This document shows, one piece after another, positions 1 through 5,697 of a DNA stretch of 6,677 bases (its first letter is position 1; each line of letters starts with the position of its first letter). Source of the stretch: Syntrophomonadaceae bacterium (GTDB lineage: Bacteria > Bacillota_D > Dethiobacteria > DTU022); NCBI GenBank assembly GCA_003562605.1, contig PWUG01000176.1, forward strand, positions 1 through 6,677. Direction: 5' to 3'. The position numbers and the translations under genes are program-made. The notes below the pieces were generated by a model. That model made no database searches. It was not told where the DNA came from and worked only from the letters and a program-made list of their open reading frames with translations.

Positions 1-349
1 GCTGATAATCTTTAAATTATCAATGGTTCTATCAATATCGCCAAGGCAACGGCTTTTTAAATAGGCATAAGACATGTCAACACAGACCGAAATAATTGTT
101 TTTGCATTGAATAAAAAATGCTTATAATTATTCTTTTCAATGTCGTGTTTTTCATTAATTATTCGATTCATCTTGTCTATTTTTTTCATTTTGTATCACT
201 ATAAAACACCAGGGCTGATAATTTTCTCCGTTGGGCGACTTGATGCCGGCCTCAATTATTTTTCTGATCGTTTTATTACTAAACTTCTTGTTGGTAAATT
301 TTCTTATGCTCCTTCTTGATTTTATAATTTTATCTAAATAATTAACCAT
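1..349 (-). pseudogene. nitroreductase family protein, frameshifted and partial
   Basis: The N-terminus of an FMN-dependent nitroreductase-family protein is encoded on the minus strand from ATG 347-349. Residues 12-18 read RRSIRKF, the family's FMN-phosphate-binding signature, followed by SPNGENYQPWCFIV, matching the usual (A/S)PSGxNxQPWxF block. The first frame stops at 155-157 after 64 aa. The continuation lies in another frame, open from about 180 to the left edge. Dropping one A from the A7 run (180-186 on the plus strand, T7) joins VIQNEK to IDKMNRIINEKH and then NAKTIISVCVDMSYAY and CLGDIDRTIDNL, which resembles the family's middle region. The gene then runs off the window; family members are usually about 170-220 aa. 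The substrate cannot be told. The break may be a true mutation, a sequencing or assembly error, or a slippage site. Family assignment is fairly sure; pseudogene status is not. Confidence 0.72.
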
Positions 350-376
350 AATTATAGCGGTTTATTCCTATATTAT

Positions 377-405
377 AAATTATCTTTATTTATAAATAAC
401 GTCAA
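377..405 (-). promoter_or_regulatory. putative sigma70 promoter of the nitroreductase gene
   Basis: On the minus strand a TTGACG -35 box (plus positions 400-405) is followed by a 17-nt spacer and TAATTT as -10 (377-382). This predicts a start near 370 and a leader of about 20 nt before ATG 349. The region is very AT-rich, so the weak -10 could be chance; the -35 and spacing are good. Confidence 0.4.
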
Positions 406-458
406 TAAAGCAGCCTTTTTTAATAAAAAATTGCTCACTATTTTTTTACGATAATATA

Positions 459-486
459 TTGACTTGATCTTCCGCGCTGGTAGAAT
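459..486 (+). promoter_or_regulatory. sigma70-like promoter of the 524 surface-protein gene
   Basis: TTGACT (459-464) and TAGAAT (481-486) are separated by 16 nt. Each matches the consensus hexamer at five of six positions. A start near 493 would leave a leader of about 30 nt before ATG 524. With the minus-strand promoter at 377-405, it makes the 350-523 gap a divergent promoter region. The rest of that gap is AT-rich sequence in which I see no other structure. Confidence 0.55.
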
Positions 487-523
487 AAAATAAAGAATAA
501 TAATAAAATATAAAAAAATAATT

Positions 524-1951
524 ATGCCTAAAAAAATTTTTATTATTTTAATATTAACAATAAGCTTAGGGTTGATGCTTTTTGGTCTGAGATGGGCCGA
601 GCATGTTGAAGCTGGAACAGAGCATAATGTTTGGGGTTGGGCCTGGTCAGCAAAAGAAGTAAGTGGAACCGATGGCGGTATAGGTTGGATTAGTTTTAAC
701 GCAATTAATTGTGCCCCGGGCTGTGCAGGTTTAACTTGTGTTTCTGGCGGCGGACTAGGATGTCTTCCTGCTGGGACTATTTTTGCAAATCACGGAGTTA
801 ATATTGATGATGAAGGTAAATTTTCCGGTTATGCTTGGTCTTCAAGTATCGGCTGGATAAAGTTTGATCCTACAACATTCCCACCCGAAGCGCCGAATCA
901 TAGCGCTCAGGTTGATTTAAATACGCGAGAAGTGTCAGGCTGGGTTAGAGCTTGTGCAGCAGTAGAAAATAAAGGTACTTGTGAAGGATCTTCAGATCCA
1001 GCAGCCGGCGGCTGGGATGGTTGGATAAAGCTAAGAGGTATAACTACGGGCGTAGGCGACTATGGCGTTTCTATAAATACAACCCCTGATCCGAATGAAT
1101 TTGAGGGTTGGGCCTGGGGAGGTGGCGGCCAATCAGCCGAATCAGCAATTATTGGCTGGATTAGTTTTAATTGCAATAATCCTGAAACTGGAAATGTTTG
1201 TCCATCCTCAAACTACAAAGTAATTACCGATTTTAGCTTTACTCCGCCTGTCAATCCACCTAATAAACCCAATGGTCTTGATATAACTTGGAATCATTGT
1301 GGTATTGAGGGGCTTTCTATCCCTAGATTTCACTGGAATTATTCTCATCCCGATAACGCAACGCAAACAGCCCGCCATATTCAAATTATTGGGTCAAGTT
1401 TTGATGAGATTTTTTCAGGCCCTGCCACCAGCTATGCCTTGAGTAATGTGTTAGATTATCTTAATTGGGGCCAAACTTATAATTGGAGAGTTAGAACTAG
1501 TGCTGCCGAAGGGGCGCCCTGGGATCCTTGGTCAGAATGGTCTGATGAGTATTCTTTCACTATGCCTGTCCATGCCCATCCTTGGGTTAATTTTAACTGG
1601 TCACCGGATCGGCCTGAAATGAATCAAGAAGTACAATTTAATGATATTTCAACGGCTTTTGGGGGAGCTTCTATGGCTGGATGGAACTGGATTTTTGAAG
1701 ACGGAAATCCTATAGATTTAACTGGCCCAAATCCGACAACTACTTTCACCGCGATCAGGCCACTTCCGGGAAACAGAGTTGATCTTTATGCTTGTGACAA
1801 TACTCCGATAGCCCAGGGGGGTCCGTATTGTTGTCCAAAATATAATCATGTAAGAATTACATTTCCCCTGCCTGATTATCGTGAAGTAAGGCCGCGTAGC
1901 CAACTGGATAATTTTTTGGCCAGATTGAGCAGTATTTTTACAGGATTTTAA
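524..1951 (+). CDS. exported repeat protein: GWAW repeats, Fn3-like and PKD-like domains
   Basis: This 475-aa protein is probably exported and surface-exposed. Residues 1-4 are MPKK, 5-21 form a hydrophobic signal segment, and a likely cleavage region (HVEA-GTE) lies near residue 30. Residues 36-217 hold four GW(A/V)(W/R)...GWI(S/K)F repeats, with cysteines 63, 67, 72 and 80 after the first. Residues 244-346 look like a fibronectin type III-like beta sandwich (HWNYSHPDN, YNWRVRTSA). Residues 354-447 look PKD-like (WVNFNWSP, QFNDIS, WNWIFEDG). The last 25 residues (YREVRP...SSIFTGF) recur almost unchanged at the end of the large protein encoded at 2604-5598. The start is chosen because MPKK plus the hydrophobic segment is shared with that paralog; no Shine-Dalgarno is visible. 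Repeats of this kind are, to my knowledge, common in uncharacterised Parcubacteria proteins. The exact function is unknown; adhesion or envelope structure is a guess. Confidence 0.85.
   Translation: MPKKIFIILILTISLGLMLFGLRWAEHVEAGTEHNVWGWAWSAKEVSGTDGGIGWISFNAINCAPGCAGLTCVSGGGLGCLPAGTIFANHGVNIDDEGKFSGYAWSSSIGWIKFDPTTFPPEAPNHSAQVDLNTREVSGWVRACAAVENKGTCEGSSDPAAGGWDGWIKLRGITTGVGDYGVSINTTPDPNEFEGWAWGGGGQSAESAIIGWISFNCNNPETGNVCPSSNYKVITDFSFTPPVNPPNKPNGLDITWNHCGIEGLSIPRFHWNYSHPDNATQTARHIQIIGSSFDEIFSGPATSYALSNVLDYLNWGQTYNWRVRTSAAEGAPWDPWSEWSDEYSFTMPVHAHPWVNFNWSPDRPEMNQEVQFNDISTAFGGASMAGWNWIFEDGNPIDLTGPNPTTTFTAIRPLPGNRVDLYACDNTPIAQGGPYCCPKYNHVRITFPLPDYREVRPRSQLDNFLARLSSIFTGF
629..1174 (+). repeat. four GWAW...GWISF protein repeats
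   Basis: Within the 524 gene, the motif pair occurs at residues 36-59 (WGWAW...GWISFN), 100-115 (SGYAWSSSIGWIKFD), 137-172 (SGWVRAC...GWDGWIKL) and 193-217 (EGWAWG...GWISFNC). Copies 1 and 4 are closest to each other; copy 3 is the most degenerate. The regular pairs of tryptophans on predicted strands suggest a beta-rich repeat fold. Confidence 0.75.
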
Positions 1952-1956
1952 AATAA
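1865..1956 (+). repeat. conserved C-terminal tail sequence, copy 1
   Basis: This codes for PLPDYREVRPRSQLDNF...SSIFTGF plus stop and AATAA. It aligns without gaps to 5512-5603 at the end of the second large exported protein. I count 11 nucleotide differences over the aligned 86 nt from 1871, and only one (GAT/GAA, Asp to Glu) changes an amino acid. It is likely a C-terminal targeting or anchoring signal; that role is inferred. Confidence 0.8.
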
Positions 1957-2028
1957 TTAGTAACAGGTTGCCTTAAGCTAAAGGTGTGGGGCAAAAGGTC
2001 GTTTTTAAAAAATAATTAAATTAAATCT

Positions 2029-2466
2029 ATGGACTCAAAAAAAATTTTAATTGCCGCAGTTTTACTTATAGGGCTGGTTTTAGTTGCTATTTTTGTTATT
2101 GGCCGGCCAGCGGATCCAGAAGCGGAAGATTTTCAGCTAACCCCACCGGAAATATTTGAGATAAGCGGTACGGTCAAAGAGGTAAAAACTAATTCTCTGG
2201 TGATTGAGGCAGAACCAATTCATTCTTTTGAACAACTGATGACTGAACGTGAGATTCTGGCGACAGAAGATACAATAATTGTCATACGAACAGAAAGGGG
2301 TTTTGAAGATTACGAAGAAGAGCTTGAACCTCCCGATTTTTCTTTTACTGAAATGGTAACTACCTTAAATCAGATTGAGATAGGAAATCAGGTTCGGGTT
2401 AAAGCAGATCAGGATATCAGTTCAGCAGAGAGTTTTACCGCCACCAGAATTACAGTAATATTTTAG
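2029..2466 (+). CDS. small membrane-anchored protein with a beta-rich (DUF5666/OB-like) domain
   Basis: This 145-aa protein starts MDSKK, followed by one hydrophobic segment at residues 6-25 with no lipobox cysteine, so it is probably an uncleaved signal anchor with the rest outside the membrane. After an acidic, proline-containing linker (28-42), residues 44-145 read ISGTVKEVKTNSLVIEA ... GNQVRVKADQDI ... TATRITVIF. That order of strands resembles DUF5666-type or OB-like domains, which often begin with a GxVxxV..nslti pattern; this assignment is by eye. It lies 77 bp after the 524 gene with no convincing terminator between, so co-transcription is plausible. ATG 2029 is preceded by AT-rich sequence without a Shine-Dalgarno. 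The function is unknown. Confidence 0.75.
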   Translation: MDSKKILIAAVLLIGLVLVAIFVIGRPADPEAEDFQLTPPEIFEISGTVKEVKTNSLVIEAEPIHSFEQLMTEREILATEDTIIVIRTERGFEDYEEELEPPDFSFTEMVTTLNQIEIGNQVRVKADQDISSAESFTATRITVIF

Positions 2467-2478
2467 TTAAAACTGTAG

Positions 2479-2484
2479 TATAAT
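2479..2484 (+). promoter_or_regulatory. possible -10 box upstream of the insertion element
   Basis: A perfect TATAAT lies 12 bp after the stop of the 2029 gene, with no good -35 at 16-18 nt. An AAGGGG at 2490-2495 could once have been a distant ribosome-binding site for ATG 2516. If this promoter drives the 2604 gene, the element at 2519-2602 now lengthens the leader from about 25 to about 110 nt. Confidence 0.3.
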
Positions 2485-2518
2485 TTATTAAGGGGATAAT
2501 TAATATAATTTAACTATG

Positions 2519-2602
2519 CCAGGTAGTGAAAATATGGCTGCCTGGCGGCGAGCGATATAATATTTTGCTTGGCAAAATATTAGTCGAATTTCTACTACCT
2601 GG
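2519..2602 (+). mobile_element. 84-bp MITE-like palindromic element with TATG duplications
   Basis: The ends are perfect 9-bp inverted repeats, CCAGGTAGT (2519-2527) and ACTACCTGG (2594-2602); with one 1-nt gap they extend a further four pairs inward. TATG flanks both sides (2515-2518 and 2603-2606), as expected for a target-site duplication. Inside is a perfect hairpin, AATATTTTGC (2559-2568), loop TTG, GCAAAATATT (2572-2581), extended by CGA/TCG at 2553-2555 and 2584-2586. It contains no transposase gene and would need one supplied elsewhere. The insertion point is the start codon of the following gene: the duplicated TATG restores an ATG at 2604, while the original ATG 2516 now opens a 14-codon ORF ending at 2560. 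No known family is recognised. Confidence 0.65.
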
Positions 2603-2603
2603 T

Positions 2604-3698
2604 ATGCCTAAAAAAATTTTATTTATTTTAATATTGATAATAGGTTTTGGGTTGTTAGTTTTCAATTTTACAAAAACCAAAGAAGCTGGAGCTTCTGGAG
2701 AAAATAATCTTAACCTTTACTCAGTGCTTCGTACTGATCCGGGGATGACTGAGCAGGGGAATGTTCCCATTATTGTGGATGGCGAGGCTAAATATACGCC
2801 TCACATAATCTCAGATATTGCTTATGGAACAGAGATATCTTTGGTTGCTCCGGATACTTATGTTTATAATGGTGTTACTTTTCATTTTTATCGATGGCTC
2901 TGTCACGGTTACGGCTATATTTGGGAAAAAAATATTACCGTTTCAGTTACCGATGATATGAGTTGTTGGGCAGAATATGATGATTGGCGGCGGTGGATTT
3001 GCCGCTGTCACGAGGAGGGTTCGTGTGAATACATCACTAAAGTTCCACAGATATTTGGAGCTGCGACTACCCGGAAATATCATGAAGATCGAACCGGAAC
3101 TCATGATTGTATTGTCTGGAGCTGTTGGTGTCCTGAGACCGGATATGATTTAGCTGTTGTTCATTTACAACCCAAAAGTGTTGATCCGGATGCCGTTTGT
3201 AATGAAAGAGGAGTAACAGCTAGCTGTCCATCAGGAATATGGGAAGCCTGTTCTGTTATGGAATGCACTTGGTATGAGTGTAGAGATTGCGGAATTACCT
3301 GTAATCCGGATTATCCTGAAATATGTTGCGATAATCGGGCTCTCACTTGGGCGAATTGTCAAGATTGTATTCCTCCAAAAGTATTAAATGTAAGCAGCGG
3401 CCCTGGCGGATCGGTCACTACGCCCGGCGAAGGAACTTTTGAATACCTTCACGGAACAATAGTTGATTTAATCGCAGTAGCTGATGAAGGTTATCAGTTT
3501 GATGAATGGACAGGAGATTGCTCAGGCACTGAATGCCAGGTTGAAATGACTGAAAACAGATCGGTTACTGCTAATTTCAAAGTACTAGAACTTCCGCATA
3601 ACCTTAATGTTAAATCGCGACTTTATTCTCGTGACGAAACGATTACTGATGCTGAAGTTCCCATCAGCAGCAACACCGGCCATGGGGGGGATAACTGA
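2604..3698 (+). CDS. large cysteine-rich exported protein, N-terminal part before frameshift
   Basis: This is a 364-aa reading frame from ATG 2604. A GTG at 2526 in the same frame would add 26 residues encoded by the insertion element and bury the signal peptide; MPKKI plus a hydrophobic segment (5-21) matches the 524 protein, so 2604 is preferred. Residues 35-125 look like a degenerate InlB-B-type unit (YGTEISLVAP, FYRWL, SCWAEY). Residues 128-256 are cysteine-rich, with 17 Cys including CRDCGITCNPDYPEICC. Residues 259-326 are a clear InlB-B-like repeat (GGSVTTPGEGTF ... FDEWTGDC ... VTANF). Residues 333-362 begin a second copy of the module, then TGA follows G7 (3684-3690). Removing one G joins this frame to the one ending at 5598, giving about 997 aa. 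Likely a surface protein; ligand unknown. Confidence 0.75.
   Translation: MPKKILFILILIIGFGLLVFNFTKTKEAGASGENNLNLYSVLRTDPGMTEQGNVPIIVDGEAKYTPHIISDIAYGTEISLVAPDTYVYNGVTFHFYRWLCHGYGYIWEKNITVSVTDDMSCWAEYDDWRRWICRCHEEGSCEYITKVPQIFGAATTRKYHEDRTGTHDCIVWSCWCPETGYDLAVVHLQPKSVDPDAVCNERGVTASCPSGIWEACSVMECTWYECRDCGITCNPDYPEICCDNRALTWANCQDCIPPKVLNVSSGPGGSVTTPGEGTFEYLHGTIVDLIAVADEGYQFDEWTGDCSGTECQVEMTENRSVTANFKVLELPHNLNVKSRLYSRDETITDAEVPISSNTGHGGDN
2706..3377 (+). repeat. duplicated surface module, copy 1
   Basis: This codes for residues 35-258 of the 2604 protein: NLNLYSVLRT, ISDIAYGTEISLVAP, RRW-C, PETG, SGIWEAC, CGITCNPDYPEICCDN. It aligns in order with copy 2. The DNA around TGCGGAATTACCTGTAATCC is nearly identical in both copies, so the duplication is recognisable at nucleotide level. 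Confidence 0.7.
3378..3581 (+). repeat. InlB-B-like repeat unit 1
   Basis: Residues 259-326 of the 2604 protein show the pattern of divergent InlB B-repeats: LNVSSGPGGSVTTPGEG, then a hydrophobic strand (VDLIAVADEGYQF), DEWTG, and a closing VTANF strand. This unit has a short C-C pair (DCSGTEC) where units 2 and 3 have a DVTTIADVNA insert. Confidence 0.7.
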
Positions 3699-4350
3699 AT
3701 ACACAATATCAGATGTTTCTTACGGAACCGAGGTATCTCTGACAGCTCCTGAAATTTTTATTTATAATGAAGACCTCGGTTATTGTCAGGACACTGTTTA
3801 TTATTTTGATCGTTGGTCTGGAACGGGTTGTTATTCTCTTGAACCAACCGTCACCGTCTCAATGACTGCTGATAGAGATTGCGAGGCAATATATATTGAT
3901 GCGCGAAGGTGGCATTGTTATGGAAGTGAACACCATATTTGTAAACCAGGTTCTAATTGTGGCGGAGGTACGCGGCAGTATGAAGACAAAACCGGGGAAT
4001 TTGTACAGATTTGTGTTGTGTGTATTTGCCCTGAAACCGATTTTACACCATATGTTTCGTGGATACCCAATGTTTATGAGGTACCTGATCCAGAGGAATA
4101 TAATCAATATTGCAATGATAAGAATAAAGAAAGATGGGCTGATTGGCAATGTCCGTCAGATGAGTGGGAAGCATGCGAGATAAGACCAATAATTCTTACC
4201 TGTTATGACTGCGGAATTACCTGTAATCCTGATTGTCCTGAAGTGTGTTGCGATAACGCAGCTGTATCTAATCCCAACAGATCAACCTCTTGCATAGAAG
4301 CACATGATTGTTATATGTGCGAAGAATGTGTTCCAAAAGATTGTCCTGTT
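3600..4350 (+). repeat. duplicated surface module, copy 2
   Basis: This second copy of the 2706-3377 module starts NLNVKSRLYS and contains ISDVSYGTEVSLTAP, RRWHC, CPETD, DEWEAC and CGITCNPDCPEVCCDN. It is longer at its C-terminal side, with extra cysteines (CYMCEECVPKDC). The G7 frameshift site lies near its beginning. Confidence 0.7.
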
Positions 4351-5598
4351 ACTCTTACTGTTTCCAGTACAGACGGAGGATCTGTTACTGAGCCTGGCGA
4401 AGGAACTTTTACCTATGCAATCGGCAAGGAAGTTGAGCTGGTAGCAAGCGCTTCCAGTAGTCACCGTTTTGTCAGCTGGACAGGTCCCGACGTGACTACC
4501 ATTGCTGACGTTAATGCTACCACAACCACCATCACTATGGATGACAGCTATGATATTACTGCGGTTTTTATTGAAGAGCATACTCTTACTATTTCCAGCG
4601 GAGATGGAGGATCTGTCACTACTCCGGGTGAAGCAACTTTTACCTATGATGCAGGTACAGTAGTTGATCTGGTAGCAACTCCAGAAGGCGGCTATAACTT
4701 TGTCAACTGGACAGGTTCCGACGTGACTACTATTGCTGACGTTAATGCTTCCACCACCACCATTGCTATGAATGGTGACTACATCATCACTGCCAATTTT
4801 GCAGCAATTCCACCACCCACAGCGGCAATGAGTTGCCAAATTATAAACTGTCAGGGACCGGGTTGTATTTGTATTGCCGGTTCTTGGGAAACTTTTTACG
4901 GAGTAAATTATAGAATAAATAATGACTCTTCTTCGATAGGCCTTCCTATCAGTACATCTACGTGGTCAGTAGCTGGCAGGCCCGGTTATGATAAGGCTTG
5001 TCCTGGACTGGACCCTGATCCAGAATGCGATTACGGAATAGTCAATTTTTCACTTTTAACAGATAATTATGATGATAATATTATAGAACTTGAAGTTGCA
5101 GACAGTGCGGGGATTACCGATACAGCCATTAATACTATAAGAGTTAAACGGGATACTGTAGCTGATTTTCGATGTTCGTTAACAGGAGTGGACCCGGATT
5201 GGCATGATTGTATTGGCTTTGCAGCAGAACAAGGTCAGATAGTATATTTCAAGGGAGAAGAAGGGACTACTTTATCCCGGCCTTCCTGGCATGCTGGACC
5301 TCCTGCCCCTGCAATTGATACTTGGCAATGGGAAAAAGGATCCGTAGACGGAGACGGAAACTTTGTTTTTGAGGCATCATTCGGAAACAATTCTCATATA
5401 GCCTCAACCACTCTTACTAGGGCCACCAGTACGATTCATCTTGCTGTTAGAGATAATCATCCTGGGGGAGGCAGAACAGATCAAGAAGAACATACTCTAA
5501 ATGTCAGATTACCCCTGCCCGAATACCGCGAGGTGCGGCCGCGCAGCCAGCTGGATAATTTTTTGGCCAGATTGAGTAGTATTTTTACCGGATTTTAA
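3607..5598 (+). CDS. large cysteine-rich exported protein, C-terminal part after frameshift
   Basis: This is the downstream half of the 2604 protein. The first ATG of the frame (3607) overlaps the upstream frame, and its first 28 residues do not fit the repeat alignment, so the meaningful reading begins at about 3691 (ITEYTISDVSYGTEV). In this frame, residues 29-97 repeat the degenerate InlB-B unit. Residues 98-247 are the second Cys-rich module (20 Cys, CYDCGITCNPDCPEVCC). Residues 249-322 and 326-399 are two tandem InlB-B-like repeats. Residues 405-514 and 517-636 look PKD-like (WETFYGVNYRI, VEFx-type strands, DTWQWEKGS). Residues 640-663 are the tail YREVRP...SSIFTGF shared with the 524 protein. 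It has no signal peptide of its own, so as a separate gene it would not be exported. A terminator follows at 5621. Confidence 0.75.
   Translation: MLNRDFILVTKRLLMLKFPSAATPAMGGITEYTISDVSYGTEVSLTAPEIFIYNEDLGYCQDTVYYFDRWSGTGCYSLEPTVTVSMTADRDCEAIYIDARRWHCYGSEHHICKPGSNCGGGTRQYEDKTGEFVQICVVCICPETDFTPYVSWIPNVYEVPDPEEYNQYCNDKNKERWADWQCPSDEWEACEIRPIILTCYDCGITCNPDCPEVCCDNAAVSNPNRSTSCIEAHDCYMCEECVPKDCPVTLTVSSTDGGSVTEPGEGTFTYAIGKEVELVASASSSHRFVSWTGPDVTTIADVNATTTTITMDDSYDITAVFIEEHTLTISSGDGGSVTTPGEATFTYDAGTVVDLVATPEGGYNFVNWTGSDVTTIADVNASTTTIAMNGDYIITANFAAIPPPTAAMSCQIINCQGPGCICIAGSWETFYGVNYRINNDSSSIGLPISTSTWSVAGRPGYDKACPGLDPDPECDYGIVNFSLLTDNYDDNIIELEVADSAGITDTAINTIRVKRDTVADFRCSLTGVDPDWHDCIGFAAEQGQIVYFKGEEGTTLSRPSWHAGPPAPAIDTWQWEKGSVDGDGNFVFEASFGNNSHIASTTLTRATSTIHLAVRDNHPGGGRTDQEEHTLNVRLPLPEYREVRPRSQLDNFLARLSSIFTGF
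3684..3690 (+). other. G7 homopolymer frameshift site
   Basis: Seven consecutive G follow CAT at 3681. With seven G the frame from 2604 ends at TGA 3696. With six, the repeat alignment continues as NTGHGGITEYTISDVSYG into the long frame to 5598. The site is either an indel error, a mutation, a phase-variable tract or a slippage site. Confidence 0.75.
4351..4581 (+). repeat. InlB-B-like tandem repeat unit 2 (231 bp)
   Basis: This begins TLTVSSTDGGSVTEPGEGTF, contains VSWTGPDVTTIADVNA and ends with the ITAVF strand. The next unit follows at exactly 77 codons, with long stretches of matching DNA such as CGACGTGACTAC and ATTGCTGACGTTAATGCT. Confidence 0.75.
4582..4803 (+). repeat. InlB-B-like tandem repeat unit 3
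   Basis: This begins TLTISSGDGGSVTTPGEATF, contains VNWTGSDVTTIADVNA and ends at ITANFAA before a proline-rich linker (IPPPT) to the PKD-like region. It is closely similar to unit 2 at DNA level, which suggests recent duplication or gene conversion. Confidence 0.75.
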
Positions 5599-5603
5599 AA
5601 TAA
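5512..5603 (+). repeat. conserved C-terminal tail sequence, copy 2
   Basis: This codes for PLPEYREVRPRSQLDNF...SSIFTGF, stop and AATAA, and pairs with 1865-1956. The segment just upstream codes for an unrelated protein region in each gene, so similarity starts abruptly at the PLP linker. Confidence 0.8.
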
Positions 5604-5620
5604 AGAAAGATTAGATTCTG

Positions 5621-5662
5621 CCCCCTCTTTTTGTACAAGCGCGAAAAAGAGGGGGTTTTGTT
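5621..5662 (+). terminator. intrinsic terminator of the surface-protein cluster
   Basis: A perfect 12-bp stem, CCCCCTCTTTTT (5621-5632) and AAAAAGAGGGGG (5644-5655), encloses an 11-nt loop and is followed by TTTTGTT. It lies 23 bp after the TAA at 5598 and separates the surface-protein genes from rny. Confidence 0.88.
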
Positions 5663-5668
5663 CGGCTT

Positions 5669-5697
5669 TTGACATCTTTTTGAAGATTTGCTAATAT
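5669..5697 (+). promoter_or_regulatory. sigma70-like promoter for rny
   Basis: A perfect TTGACA (5669-5674), a 17-nt spacer and TAATAT (5692-5697) lie just after the terminator. The predicted start near 5704 gives a leader of about 180 nt before ATG 5885. Apart from this and the terminator, I see only weak short hairpins in the 5599-5884 gap (for example CTGGCA/TGTCAG near 5784) and no recognisable RNA gene. Confidence 0.6.

Noticed and set aside
1968..1994. Possible terminator after the 524 gene (TTGCC...GGCAA)
   Set aside because: The stem is only 5 bp with a long loop and no adjacent T-run at the right distance.
2526..2603. GTG start at 2526 extending the large surface protein by 26 residues
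   Set aside because: The extension is encoded entirely by the palindromic element and would put polar residues before the signal peptide; MPKK at 2604 matches the paralog's start.
3607..3690. ATG 3607 as a true start of a separate gene
   Set aside because: Its first 28 residues are an out-of-frame reading of the repeat module; the correct frame is supplied by the upstream gene, and there is no signal peptide.
3681..3700. TGA recoded as glycine, as in some CPR lineages
   Set aside because: Reading through TGA 3696 in the same frame gives sequence that does not continue the repeat alignment, whereas a one-base shift does.
3859..4183. Open frames on both strands of about 95 aa
   Set aside because: Both overlap the Cys-rich module copy 2, whose coding frame is supported by alignment with copy 1.
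4282..4839. 185-aa minus-strand open frame
   Set aside because: It is the antisense reading of the tandem InlB-B repeats, with repeated low-quality sequence and no family features.
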